From positions 14,291,001-14,355,000 of the forward strand of contig NC_059346.1 in assembly GCF_019703515.2 (NCBI RefSeq): a stretch of 64,000 nt of DNA, given 5' to 3'. Within the stretch, counting starts at the first letter, position 1. The number at the start of each line of letters is the position of its first letter. This document shows, piece after piece, positions 45,276-56,998 of this stretch. The notes beneath the pieces were generated by a model that did no database searches, was not told the origin of the DNA, and saw nothing but the letters and a program-made list of their open reading frames with translations. The position numbers were made by a program, and so were the translations under genes. Source of the stretch: Myxocyprinus asiaticus. Lineage: Eukaryota > Chordata > Actinopteri > Cypriniformes > Catostomidae.

Positions 45276-46046
45276 CCAGGTCTGTTTAACATTATGTGTA
45301 ATACCCGAGTCGATCCGAGAAGACCCGGCCGTGATCAGACAGCGCTGATGATGATGGTGCTGTGTGTGTGTGTTGTAACATGCAACATTGTAAAATTAGG
45401 ATGAGAAAGTGCGGGCCGGGAAATACGGTGAATAACGGAGAGGAGCCACAACGTGCTGAGTGACGTCAGAGGCAGAGCGGAGTTAAGGCACACGATAGCA
45501 AATTAGCAATGCTAACGGTAGTAGCCGTGGCAATGAACGAGCAGTCTTTATTATAGCTGAAAAGGGCAAACAGTTGAAGTTATCTTTTGCGAGATACAAA
45601 AAAACTGCAAAGCTGATTCTAAACAAATTGCGTTTGTCATCCGTCACCGTGACAGCAAGTGGACTTTTGAAGCTGAAATAATGAGTGGATTAGCTATGCT
45701 GTTTCAATCAGCAAGAGAGGAATCACAGAAAACCTGGATGTATTTTACCAACTTTCTTGGCAAGGAGGATGGATTATATGTGTCACGGCCAGGCACAAGG
45801 GAGAAGGCTACTAACGTTACATTAGGTAAGACACAAAGTTTTGTTTTCACAACTTGTAAATTAACTTGTTAATAGCAATCAGCTGTGAAATCGGTGTCGA
45901 TCAGGTCTGTGTCTCCCGGCCGGGTCCGGGTCCGGGTCCCAGTTTTCAAATAATAGACGGGTCCGGTATTTCTCGGTCTGGGTAGTACATTTCCGGGTCT
46001 CTTTGGGTTCGGGTATGAATTTTTGGACCCGTGAAGACCTCTACTC
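45276..46046. repeat. Insertion splitting the second Gmr1-like gag
   Basis: It is flanked on both sides by gag-like sequence. The right edge is rich in GGGTCC/GGGTTC words (GGGTCCGGTATTTCTCGG) and the left edge carries TACCCGAGTCGATCCGAG, so a terminal relationship is plausible but imperfect. An ORF of 63 codons at 45681 (MSGLAMLFQSAREESQKTW) has no similarity that I recognise. Confidence 0.4.
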
Positions 46047-46107
46047 CCAGTCGCCAACCTCCTGGGGTATCAGGACCTGAAGAAAGCCATCTTGCAACGG
46101 GTCGGCC
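46047..46107 (+). pseudogene. Gag fragment continuing the second Gmr1-like element
   Basis: It reads LPVANLLGYQDLKKAILQRV, matching the gag segment that follows the capsid-like part in the 24538-29533 element. It is cut off on the right by the repeated block starting near 46110. Confidence 0.6.
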
Positions 46108-46109
46108 TG

Positions 46110-46375
46110 CAGCCGAATCACAGCAGTTCTGATGTAGGGCCATATCGCACTCTTGTTCATGTGATATTTCTTAAATATACAGCAGCTAGTTCCGGTTCTC
46201 GAATCTGATCGGACGAGAGACATTCCATGAGTGCTGATGGTCTCACACCATCAGCACTCGGACACTGCACTGTGTGTATCACTCCGCTTGTGTTCGTACC
46301 TTACTAAACTAAAGTGTAAGAGCAGTGCAGATGTGTTAAGAGCCATCTGTCTCTTTACATGCTGTGACATTACAT
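46110..46375. repeat. Dispersed repeat unit A, first copy
   Basis: The block begins GCCGAATCACAGCAGTTCTG and continues through GGGCCATATCGCACTCTTG to CTGTCTCTTTACATGC. It recurs at 47205-47415 with the same order of words. It contains a perfect 13-bp hairpin stem (46229-46241 with 46247-46259). Confidence 0.6.
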
Positions 46376-46849
46376 ATTTTAGCAAGCAGGTGGAGGCAAA
46401 AGACCATTTTTGTGTGTAATATGAGCCAGTTGGTGATGTGAAGTGAGTCAGCGTCAGTCAGTGTTCAACAGCACTCCGTCATCGCTCGTATTACTACTAA
46501 ACTACTAAAGCTAGGAAATAGCTTTAAAAGGCTTTAAACTAACAACTTAAGCATGAAGGCTTATCACAGCTGAGAGACACAACAGACTGATTAATTACAC
46601 AAACTCAAGGCGTTTACCTCTTACCGGAGTTTCCACATTGGAGAGGAAATACTGTTCAAAATGGCAGAGGAGATTGCGGTTTCTATAGTGAATGACTCTT
46701 GCGCACCAGCTACCGCAAAATGGGGAGGAATACCCCCGCTTGGATGGCTATTTTTCCACTGAGGAAATAGGATGAGTTTCACCAAAATTATATTATCTTC
46801 AGAAAGCTGAATAACAGACTACAGCATCATCAACAGGGGATCGGACATG

Positions 46850-46853
<4 letters not shown>

Positions 46854-46889
<36 letters not shown>

Positions 46890-46917
46890 TACACACACAC
46901 ACACACACACACACACA
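46854..46917. repeat. CT and CA microsatellite
   Basis: A TC dinucleotide run (about 46854-46886) is followed by an AC run (46890-46917). Confidence 0.9.
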
Positions 46918-47204
46918 TCCTTATCCTTGTTTCTCCAATAATATGTTAGAAACAGCCCAAGCTGTGATACAAGTAGTTCTAAAATGATGTTTTTGAGAGG
47001 CTAAAATGCATCATTTGTTTTGAACCAGCAACGGCAGATTCTGATCCGTGGCGTAAGAAAGTGGTTCCATGCACAAATGTGTTTTTATGACCGTACTCTG
47101 TTTTTCTTAATTTTTTAAAATTTACTTGTTCATTGAACTGTTGTACGCTATATGGTCCTAAGTCAGCACTGCTGTGATTGCCTGCGGCCTTGTGACTGCG
47201 GCTG

Positions 47205-47415
47205 AATCACAGCAGTACTGATGTAGGGCCATATCGCACTCTTGCTCGTGTGAAATTGCTTAAATATACAACAGTTAGTTCTGGTCCTCTGATTGGACGA
47301 GAGATGTTCGCTTCACTGTGTGTATCACTCCACTTGTGTTCCTGCCATTCTAAAGGAAAGTGTAAGAGCAGTGCAGATGTGTTAAGTGCTGTCTGTCTCT
47401 TTACATGTTGTGTAG
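47205..47415. repeat. Dispersed repeat unit A, second copy
   Basis: It starts GGCTGAATCACAGCAGTACTG and ends CTGTCTCTTTACATGTTGTG, parallel to 46110-46375. The hairpin-containing piece of the first copy is lacking. The left flank (CAGCACTGCTGTGATTGCC, 47166) is its inverse, so the copy also forms a foldback. Confidence 0.6.
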
Positions 47416-47619
47416 GCCTGTCACGATAATTGCATTATCGACTTATTGTATGATATATATACATGACCTCGATAATTTTTGCTGACCTCGATATTGCCCA
47501 TTGTGTTTACATGCGTGTTTGTTTACAAAAGAATGTAAGTCACCAACATTTTAGCCAGTTGCGCTGCTTCTATCCTCTCGTCTGCCCTCTGTATCGGAGG
47601 CGGGGCTCAGGTAGCTCCT

Positions 47620-47620
<1 letters not shown>

Positions 47621-47694
<74 letters not shown>
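47621..47694. repeat. CA microsatellite
   Basis: An almost pure CA run of about 74 bases, ending in CAGACAGACA. The open frame through it (poly Thr-His) is an artefact. Confidence 0.95.
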
Positions 47695-47698
<4 letters not shown>

Positions 47699-48572
47699 GA
47701 CACACAGAGAGCAGACAGCGACAGGTGAAGATTACATGTTACTCGAGGCTAATAGGTGTTTTAATAGGCATTTTCCCCAAAGACTGCATAATTCCAGAAT
47801 AAGTCCAAATGGACTTGGTTTCAAAGCTGCATTCCACAGCTCCAGTGAGGGAACATTTTGCCTAATGAGAGAGGAGAGCCCATTAACGTGAACGAGCCGG
47901 TATATCGGCTTTGTTTAAAAACAGTGGCAATGAAAAGTGTCAATACAAAGGGCTGGGCGATACATTGAATACCCATGATATCAACGCAATGATTTTGCTG
48001 AAGATATAAAATTCAACAATTTCGTGTATATCGCTATGATTTTAAAGAGCCTTTTGGTTGGCCATTAAGTTTCATAGAGTGCATCAATAGACTAATTTCA
48101 TGATTCTTCAGGGCTGTATAATTAATCAAAATAACATCAAAATGGAGATATGATTTATTTAACTGCCAAAGGCTGCTATTAAAGACAGATAAACATGGTC
48201 TGTGTGCGCTTCAGAATGAACCAGTGACATACTGATCTGTGTGCACACGCGGGTGCTCGTGTCTGTAGCGCATCTCACCTGTCTTGTGAAGTGCTGCAGG
48301 TTCAAGCATTCGCGCAATTCCAAACATTAGTAACTGCTATAAAGTTATTGTACAAATCTACAAACGCAGAACAGTAAGGAGAGTTTGACAATGGTTCACA
48401 AGATGCTAAACTTATAACTGTCAAACAAACATTGCACTTCCAGTTTCATAATAAAAGCTCCTGGTGAAGGTGAAATAAACACGACTGCACTTGCAGTGTC
48501 AAAATTTAAACCCCAGTTTAGGGTGAATAGGACAGAAATATATAACATTTTTGTTAATTGAACTGTTGTATA

Positions 48573-48713
48573 TAAGCAATATCACACTCTCAATCGTGCT
48601 ATATGGCCCTAAATTAGCACTGCTGTGATTGCCTGCAGTCGAATCATAGCAGTGCTGATATAAGGCCATATCGCACTCTTGCTTGTGTGATATTGCTTAA
48701 ATAAAACATAGCT
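48573..48713. repeat. 140-bp foldback related to unit A
   Basis: The left arm AAGCAATATCACACTCTCAA and the right arm CTTGTGTGATATTGCTT are inverted. The arms extend over about 60 bp each around the centre GATTGCCTGCAGTCGAATC. It has the same core words as unit A, so unit A copies are probably parts of this palindromic element. Confidence 0.7.
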
Positions 48714-48851
48714 GTTGTATCATTAAAGGCTCTGATACATCTCAAGCCTTCGTTGCTAGTTTGAAAACGTCACTTTAGAACTAGCAACGGAGGATAGCGA
48801 GGCTTGTGCTGCTTTAATGAAGCACTTACTGGAGTAACAAGTTAGTGCATT

Positions 48852-48852
48852 T

Positions 48853-48883
<31 letters not shown>

Positions 48884-48892
48884 CTCACGCAT
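48852..48892. repeat. TG/CG microsatellite
   Basis: A TG dinucleotide run passes into a short GC alternation, a potential Z-DNA-forming tract. Confidence 0.85.
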
Positions 48893-49958
48893 GCACGTGT
48901 GTATGTATGTGTGTGAGCGTTTGTAAGTGCTGGGGAGATGAGGGAGCTTTTCAACCAAAACAGATAACTTGTGTAAGAAAGTTGATATGGAACCGTTATG
49001 TGGTCAAGACCTGGAACATCTTCATAGCTGTGTATTAACTTGAAAAATAATTGCACACCTTAGAACATCTGTCATCTGATCAGAATCAAGCATTCAACAG
49101 ACCCGTTGTATAACCTGCAAAAATGTGTTGAGACGTCTTCACGCAAATGCTAATTAGTGATATGCGTTACTTTACAGCAAAACAATAAAGAGTATGAACA
49201 AATCTTTATGACTTCTCACTAGAGCAGTTTTGGAATTAATAGTGGATATATCTCTCTTGTTTTGGAACAGTATCTCAGGTGAGGATGATGTTGAACATTC
49301 ATGGAGTTATAAGTTGACAGTGTCTTTGACAGTGACAACAGAACTGATCATATCTGTTTTCTTTATTGCAATGAATGTGGGAGAAAGTGGCTCTTTGAAA
49401 AATTAAAACCAAACCATGAGAAAATGTAACTGTTACATCCCTAATTTAGGCTCTTATATAGGCTTGTATGATATTATATTATATTAAAAAATTTAAAATA
49501 TCTAAATAATTAGTGTGGACATAGGTTTCATAGTTTTCATTGTACCATGCATTATTGTTGTTGTTTTTTTTTAATGAAATGTCAACATTGAACCCTACTG
49601 CATGAATTTAGGTATGCTACCTGTTGTAAGTCAGATTGTTGAGTATTGTTTGAAAAATCTCTGTGAGGCTGGCACCCTGTAGACTGTCAGACGGACAAGT
49701 TTTCGTGAGGTGAATCTCACTTGTCACTCTTGTCTGGCAAAGCTAACAACTTGACACAACAGCTGTCAGAATGGGTCAGACTCTTTGTTTATGCCTGAAG
49801 CTAATAACGCATTGAATTTTAATCAGGATCTTAGCACTGTCAAATACATGCTCTAGTAACATTGAGACAAAGCTGGAGGAAGTGGGTGATGTTTATAATT
49901 TGACGCTTTGTCCATGCAGCTTGACTATGTGACATTGTCATTTCGAGATATGCCAAGT

Positions 49959-50667
49959 AATATTTCACCCAAAACTGAAAATTCTATCCTTATTTACTCC
50001 AAGCCTTTATGATGTAATTTGTTCCGTGGACAAATTTGACATTTGGAGGAGAAATCTGCAGAATATTCACGCTGCTCTTTTCTGTACAAAGACGTTCATG
50101 TGACCACGGCTGTTAAGCTCCAAATATGAAAAACAAACCACCAAAAAAGCACCATAAATGTTGTCCATATGACTTCTGAGTCCTCTGAAGTCATACGATA
50201 CAGGTATTTAAGTCATTATTCACTGATTATCTTGCCCTCTCCTGAAATGCTCTAATTCGTGTCCAGAATAAAAAAATGGTACATCACGTTTGGTAACTAC
50301 ACGTATGAGAACCAATGCCATTTTGCTGTTGAAACATCAATGTGCCATTTGTAAATCTAGTCGCTGACAAGGGTTAGACACTTTGGTGGATGTGAAGATT
50401 ATCAATTAATCACAACCTAAATTTCAGTCTGTTCCTCACACAAAACTATACTGTCTTCAGAAGTCTTGGAATAAAGTTGCATGGACTACTTTTATGGTGT
50501 TTTACTTTTATGGTGTCCCTTTTGGAGCTTAACAGCTCCTGGTCAATGTATTGTTTTGTGTAATGCTGCAACTTTTTTATTTCACAGAAAAAATAACATA
50601 TGGGTTTGAAACAAAATGGGGGTACATAATGACAGAATTTTCATTTTTGGGTGAACTATCCCTTTAC
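49959..50667. mobile_element. TTAA-type inverted-repeat element
   Basis: The left end TTTCACCCAAAACTGAAAATTC and the right end GGGTGAACTATCCCTTTA are inverted termini of the family seen at 5077 and 14189. Inner text (TGACTTCTGAGTCCTCTGAAG) matches the piece at 31840. The outer TTAA sites are eroded. Confidence 0.65.
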
Positions 50668-50704
50668 GGTTGATCGTGATTTTTTTTATCTCACACAAAC
50701 ATTC

Positions 50705-52754
50705 AAAAATCAAATCAAATCAAATCACTTCATTGTCACACAGCCATATACACAAGTGCAATGGTGTGTGAAATTCTTGGGTGCAGTTCCGATCAACATA
50801 GCAGTCGTGACAGTGATGAGACAGTACCAATTTACAATAACATCAAATTAACACAGCACAATTTAAACATCTGATATACACATAATTACACTCAACAATA
50901 TACAAATAATAACATACACTGTACAGTATACAACATGCACTATATAGATACACATTATTCAATAAAAATAAAAATATATAAAAAAGTATATATAGTATAT
51001 ATAGAATGTATAGTATTGTACTGTATTGACATTCAGGCTGTCGGTTGATAGGCAGTTGTTAAGAGAGAATATAATATAATAATAATATAATTTATGACAG
51101 TCCGGTGTGAGATACAAGAGCAGTGCTGATGTATTTGATCGTGGGAGATCAAGAGTTCAGAAGTCTGATTGCTTGGGGGAAGAAGCTATCATGGAGTCAG
51201 CTGGTGCGGGTCCTGATGCTGCGATACCGCCTACCTGATGGTAGCAGTGAGAACAGCCCATGGCTCGGGTGGCTGGAGTCTCTGATGATCCTCCGAGCTT
51301 TTTTCACACACCGCCTTGTATATATTTCCTGGAGGGAGGGAAGCTCACCTCCGATGATGTGTCTGGCAGTTCGCACCACCCTTTGCAATGCTTTGCAGTT
51401 GTGGGCGGTGCTATTGCCGTACCAGGCGGAGATGCAGCCAGTCAGGATGCTCTCTACAGTGCAGGTGTAGAACCGTGTGAGGATGTGGCGGTTCATTCCA
51501 AACTTCCTCAGCCGTCTCAGGAAGAAGAGGCGCTGATGAGCCTTCTTCACAACGACTTCAGTGTGGATGGACCATGTGAGTTCCTCAGTGATGTGGACAC
51601 CCAGGAACTTGAAGCTGCTGACTCTCTCCACTGGTGCTCCATTGATGGTGATGGGACTGTGTTCTCTGTCTTTTCTTCTGAAGTCCACCACAAGCTCCTT
51701 TGTCTTACTGACGTTGAGGGAGAGGTTGTGCTCCTGACACCAGTGTGTCAGAGTGTGCACCTCCTCTCTGTAGGCTGCTTCATCATTGTCAGTGATCAGA
51801 CCTACCACTGTCATCAGCAAACTTAATGATGGCATTGGAGCTAAGTGTTGCCACACAGTCATGTGTGTACAGGGAATACAGGAGCGGGCTGAGAACACAG
51901 CCCTGTGGGGGCTCCAGTGTTGAGGGTCAGTGAGGAGGAGATGTTGCTGCCTATTCTAACCACCTGGCGTCTGCTTGACAGGAAGTCCAGGATCCAGCTG
52001 CACAGCGAGCTGTTTAAGCCCAGAGCCCGGAGTTTCTCATCTAGCTTGGAGGGCACTATGGTGTTGAATGCTGAGCTGTAGTCTACAAACAGCATTCTCA
52101 CATAAGTGTTCTTTTTTTTCCAGGTGGGAGAGAACAGTGTGTATTGTAGATGCAATGGCATCAACAGTGGAGCGGTTGTTGCGGTAAGCAAACTGCAGCG
52201 GGTCAAGAGAGAGAGGCAGCACAGAGCAGATGTAATCTCTGATTAGTCTCTCAAAACATTTGCTGATGATGGGGGTCAGAGCAACAGAACGCCAGTCATT
52301 TAAGCAAGTTATTTTTGATTGTTTTGGAACAGGCACAATGGTGGATGTTTTAAAGCATGTGGGGACTACAGACAAAGAGAGGGAAAGGTTGAAAATGTCC
52401 GTAAAAACACCAGCCAGCTGGTTCGCGCACGCTCTGATGACGTGGCCCGGAATGCCGTCTGGACCCGCGGTTTTGCAGATATTCACCCGTTGGAAGGATC
52501 GGGTTACATCCGCTACAGAGACGGAGAGTGAACTAACCTCTGTAGTTTCATCCGCGAGAGCGCGGTGTTATTTCCCTCGAAACGAGCATAAAAAGTATTT
52601 AGTTCATCAGGGAGAGAGGCAGCGGTGTTCATGGCGGAGTTTTTATTCCCTTTAAAGTCCGTGATGATGTTAATTCCCTGCCACATGCTTCTAGAGTTGG
52701 TGGTGTTAAACTGTCCTTCAATCTTGTCCCTGTACTGGCGTTTTGCGGTTCTGA
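50705..52754 (-). mobile_element. CR1/L2-type LINE, 5'-truncated copy
   Basis: The minus-strand copy of the LINE at 37889-42959 runs from its ATTTG tail (left) up to the equivalent of base 39215 of that copy. It carries RT fragments ([36 protein letters not shown]) in several frames. The 5' truncation is typical of LINE retrotransposition. It lies inside the large MVK intron before exon 53286. Confidence 0.85.
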
Positions 52755-52755
52755 G

Positions 52756-52797
<42 letters not shown>

Positions 52798-52850
52798 AGG
52801 TGTATATGTATGTATGTATGTGTGTGTGTATATTGTGTGTGTGTAAAAGT
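52755..52850. repeat. AT and GT microsatellite at the LINE 5' break
   Basis: An AT run (52755-52777) passes into a GT run and TGTA repeats, directly at the 5' truncation point of the LINE copy. Confidence 0.9.
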
Positions 52851-52960
52851 CTTGTTGCTGTTTTTGTATTGTGTACTGGAAGCTCCTGTCACCAAGACAA
52901 ATTCCTTGTATGTGTAAGCATACTTGGCAATAAATTGGCCAAAGTTAGTGTCCCATCAGA

Positions 52961-53125
52961 GACATGGCGCAGCTGTTAAGGCACGTGTTCCTGACATGTT
53001 GAGCCTTATAGGGCTCATTCAGGTGCTGCAGGTTCAGTCTGGTCTACAACGTGTTGTGGCCCTGTTTCCCATCTCTCTGCCCAATAATTTCCTGTCACTT
53101 TTTACTGTGTATCTAATAAAAACGA
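52961..53125 (+). mobile_element. tRNA-like SINE, different family
   Basis: An A-box-like ATGGCGCAGCTGTTAAGG is followed about 65 bases later by a B-box-like GGTTCAGTCTGG, then CCCATCTCTCTGCCCAATAA and an A-rich end. The spacing fits a tRNA-derived promoter. No target duplication was resolved. Confidence 0.45.
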
Positions 53126-53482
53126 GACAAAATCCCAGAAGAAAATTGTTTAAATGTGTGTTTTGTACGGTAAAACTGGAAAACTTAACTCATAGGTTGT
53201 TGAATGAAAACCACTGAACAATATCAGAGTAGGTTTTCTCATTCATGGTGTTGATGGGGACACATTTGTCCTTTTATGTTTGCAGAGACAGATGTTTCAG
53301 TGATCCAAAGAGCTGTTGAGGAGCTAAAAGGCTGTGGCTTTGACTGCTGGGAGAGCAGCATCGGAGCTCCAGGCATACAGCTGCACTCACCTATTGGAGT
53401 CAAACAGGGTATACTGAAGATCCTAAACAGCTACCGAGTCACAAAGAAAATAAATTGTACTCTAACGTCATCAATAAGATAA

Positions 53483-54779
53483 GCACAGATGCTTGTTGCT
53501 GCTGTTAATCTGTACTTGTTGAATTTGGGAAAGTAATTTCAAGTTGAGTTGGTTTTCCTGGTTCAACAAACAGAATTCAGAATAGAAGTGTAATTATTGG
53601 ATTTTTAAACAAAAGATATTATATGAACATAAAAATAGAAGTACATTTTCTAATATGTTTGAGTTATTGCATTCAGAGTGCTAATGCATTATGGATGTTA
53701 TGTCCTCTTCACATCAACCTCAATGAAGTTTTATAATGCCACAAGATGGCAGCAGAGTTCAAGAGATTTCATGCTTTCAAGCTTAGAATGTGTGTGCTAT
53801 GCATATAAAAAATATATTTAATTAGCAAAAGAATAAGTAATTAAATAAATAATTGTTCACCAATTCAAAATGTAAAAATAAATAAAGTTGTAAAAACTAA
53901 TTATTTAGTCTGTCTGTGTACTCATAACAAATGCAGTACACAAATCACATGACCAGAACTAATACAGTTTGGAGCATTTTTGCCAGAGTAGAGCCGTTTT
54001 ATTGTCACCAAACCCTGCTAAGTAATTACATTTCAGTTCCTTGCACTTTGTCTGAATATTCTGTGCCGGAACAGTTTTGAAGCCAAGCAGTGGATGCAAG
54101 GGTGCATTTGGCTGTCGCCCAGACGCAGACCAAGTTGATCTGTGAAACACAATGATGAAATAAACTCTCTGCACATAGCGCAGTGCACATTTTTGAACAG
54201 TCCTGGGAGAGGGGTGTAATTTTAGTCATGTTTTGTGATGAACAGATAAAAGATGCCAAAATTCTGCAGAAAGACTGTCCTGAAGCTTGTAAATAGGAAA
54301 TGGGAATGACATTTAGATTAATTTGTTCCTCTAAACTGAAGGATGGTAGAAAGACAGATGCTCTTTTGCTTTAACAAGTCCACTTTGAGAAGAGCTTATT
54401 GGGAGGTCACAGATGCCTTTGAGAAATGTCTTTAGGTATGCCATTTTTGTAAATGTACTCAAAATAATGAGGTGTACCGCAGGAAACGGCTAGTAGTTTT
54501 TTTTTTTCCTCCTTTGGGCATAGATGATTTTTTATTTTTCACAGTTTTGCTGGAAGCTTGAATACTTTGTTTTTTCACGTGTGTATAGCAGATATGCATC
54601 TTTGGAGTAGTTCATAGGTCATTTACTCACCTTCTTGTTGTTCCAAACACATGGAACAACTTTTTCTTCTTCAGCGAAACACAAAAGGATATGTTAGCCT
54701 CAGTCGCCATTCATTTACATTGCATCTTTTTTCTTTTCCATACAGTGTAATTTAATGGTGACTTAGGCCAACATTCTTC
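53483..54779. other. Non-coding DNA after MVK
   Basis: No gene is seen. A possible polyadenylation signal AATAAA (near 53879) lies in an A+T-rich stretch. A fragment near 54600-54779 (CATTTACTCACCTTCTTGTTG) resembles the TTAA element family. Confidence 0.4.
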
Positions 54780-55430
54780 TTAAAGGGATAGTTCACCCAA
54801 AAATGAAAATTCTCTCAGCATTTACTCACCCTCATGCCATCCCAGATGTGTATGATTTTCTTTCTTCAGCAGGACACAAATGAAGATTTTTAGGAGAATA
54901 TTTAAGCTGTGTAGGTCCATACAATGCAAGTGGATGGTGATTAGCACTTTAAAGCTCTAAAAAGCACAGACAATCGTAGAAAATGTAATCCTTATGATTC
55001 CAGTGGTGAAATTAATGTCTTCTAAAGCGATACAATCGCTTTGGGTAAGAAACAGGTCAATATTTAAGTCCTTTGCACTATAATTGCTTACTTCCGGTCA
55101 CTCTCCGATGCCAGTCCACAACGCGACTCAGTTCCCTCCGCCTCTCGCGTAACGTAAGCGTGCTGGCATGTTCAAATGAAAGCAAAGCCAATGAAGCTTG
55201 TGAACATTTTCTTGTAAACAAATCGAGCTGCAATTCCGGTTGTATCATGTCAGTTCTTGCATGAACATGTCAACATGCTTACGTTACGCGAGAGGCGGAG
55301 GGAACCGAGTCGTGTTGTGGACAGGCATCGGAGAGCGACTGGAAGTTAATAATTATAGTGAAAAGGACTTAAATGTTGATCTATTTCTCCCCCAAAGCAA
55401 TGGTTATTGTTAGTACTTCATAGTTGAAAG
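54780..55430. mobile_element. TTAA-type element with a long internal inverted repeat
   Basis: It begins TTAAAGGGATAGTTCACCC. An inner pair of arms, about 55070-55180 and 55258-55368, is inverted with few differences (GCCTCTCGCGTAACGTAAGC against GCTTACGTTACGCGAGAGGC). The right terminus is lost. Confidence 0.65.
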
Positions 55431-55689
55431 AACACAAGACTCATTTATACTACACACATACAGTCATCAACAGTCGAGAAGTAAGTTCTTAATTGAATTC
55501 AGTACATAATATGAAAGTATGTCAGTGTAGCCTTTGATTCAAGGGAGAGCTGCAAAGCTCAGAGGAAGTCACCCAGTTTTGAGTTCAGGTCCTACTGTCC
55601 ATCATTGTGTGTGACATTTACCCATGTGCTGGCCACCCACCTATAAATATACACTCTGAATATTGCTTTTCCTGATGCCATCTGCATAA

Positions 55690-56020
55690 AGGGTAAAAAT
55701 GAGTCGCATCATCTCCCTTTCCGATTTCAGCTCGGCTTCAATACTCCCTCTTTAGCCCGATCCAATTTGGATCTCACCCTCAGATTGAGGAAACGCTTTT
55801 CAATTTCTGATCTGCTGTAATGAAAAAAGAGAGGGTACTGCCTGTGAATGCAGTAACCGGATTAGCAGAGAGAGAGAGGAGAGGGCGGCATCAGGCCTTT
55901 CCGAGAGAACAGATGAATGAGTAAAGCTGGCTTTAACCAGAGGAGGGGCCCGGGGCCACATCCCCGCTCCAGCCCCCGCCACCAAATCCTGCTGACCTGC
56001 TGCTAGTCATGCGCCTCGTG
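55690..56020. promoter_or_regulatory. Possible conserved non-coding element
   Basis: This is a low-repeat stretch of balanced composition in the gene-free flank after MVK, with motifs such as GGATTAGCAGAG and GCTGTAATGAAAAAAG and no coding frame. In vertebrates the next gene in this block is usually FAM222A, so regulatory sequence is plausible. This is inference only; no alignment was possible. Confidence 0.25.
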
Positions 56021-56329
56021 TTTGTGCTGACAAACAATTTCTCAAAAATGGATCTCCAAATCGTTATTGACTTTTCCTCCTATTTTCCTCCCTTCCCGGT
56101 CTCTCTCCCTCTCTTTCAAAACATGAGAGCTCTTGATAGTGCAAGCTATGAGTTAAACACTATTGGCAGTTTTGAAGTCTATCCAACAAACAACTGGCAG
56201 TGGATGTTGGAGAGAAAAGGTCAGTTTGGGGGGGAAATATCGAATAATTGATTTTTTTCTTTGCCTTTCTCTGTTATTTTTATTCATTTCTTTAAATGTC
56301 AGAAGGCCTTTGTGAGGTTTAGGCAGACA

Positions 56330-56760
56330 GGTTTGTATAAGTGAATAGGATCTGGGTGGCTGGGCGAGCTGCCTCTGGTGAACCTTGACCCTTTGTGTGG
56401 CGTCCTCTCTGCGCATTCTCTGTTGTGTCAAATCCTTGTCGTCGGCCCAAACCACCCCCCAATCTCCCCCCGTAACGCCAGCTTGAATTTAATTAACACT
56501 GAGCTCTTCAATTTAAATTGCATTGATGAAGAGGAATGAGGAGGAAGGAGGGGGCAAGCTATATTTCTCTGTCTGTCCTTCCCTGGGAGGCACAGATGGG
56601 TTTTTTTTTCATCAATGTCAGCAGCAGCTTCTTTCTGCTCTGATGAATAGATTCTAAGGATGCCCTGACATTATTTCAGATAACAGAGGCAGCCAAGAAA
56701 AGGGGTCAAGGATGGAGGGGAATGCCAGAGCCATTGAAATATAATAAAAATCAAGTATTC
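56330..56760. promoter_or_regulatory. Possible conserved non-coding element with homeodomain-like sites
   Basis: It contains TTTAATTAACACTG and CAATTTAAATTGC (TAAT-core and palindromic A+T motifs), CTTTGTGTGGCG, and no repeat signature or ORF. It is judged by texture alone. Confidence 0.25.
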
Positions 56761-56998
56761 AGGCCTCCAAGTGTTTTTTTCCCCTCTTTATTCAGTTTGT
56801 CTCTTGCATGTTGATTCGCAAAAGGAAATGTCAGTCAAAATGATTTCCCCTTCCCTGTCTTCCTTTAACGGAAGTTCAAGAGTGACAGTTCATGTAATAA
56901 GTTAATGTAAGGACTGTAAGTTTTCATTTTTCTCTGTGCATGTGAACACTGTGTGGTGTTGTCATGACTCATTCTCTGTGGGGATGTAACATTCAATT

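Larger units (their letters stand above)
31271..53482 (+). pseudogene. mvk: MVK, mevalonate kinase, decayed copy
   Basis: Mevalonate kinase phosphorylates mevalonate in isoprenoid and sterol synthesis. Recognised exons: 31271-31418 (VALAVSLNLRTYLRLQ), 35735-35810 ([13 protein letters not shown]), 35915-36070 ([20 protein letters not shown], the GHMP ATP loop), 36652-36755 ([13 protein letters not shown], with the catalytic Asp region), 43143-43188 (GGILRYHAGNI), 43361-43451 (ILLTNTKVP) and 53286-53482 (CGFDCWESSIGAPG, stop 53480-53482). The splice phases join. Damage: TAG at 36752-36754 where the family has Trp before GG; no first exon with the N-terminal lysine motif; no exons for the long C-terminal half carrying the glycine-rich LTGAGGGG motif between 43452 and 53285. 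A possible extra exon start at 32856 (GGLKELDADL) is cut by a repeat. Introns are swollen by nested transposons. Confidence 0.85.

Noticed and set aside
47463..47891. Open frame of 142 codons
   Set aside because: It reads through the CA microsatellite as Thr-His repeats and has no other similarity.
51260..51826. 188-codon plus-strand frame
   Set aside because: It is the antisense shadow of the LINE reverse transcriptase on the minus strand; the same happens at 40247-40723.
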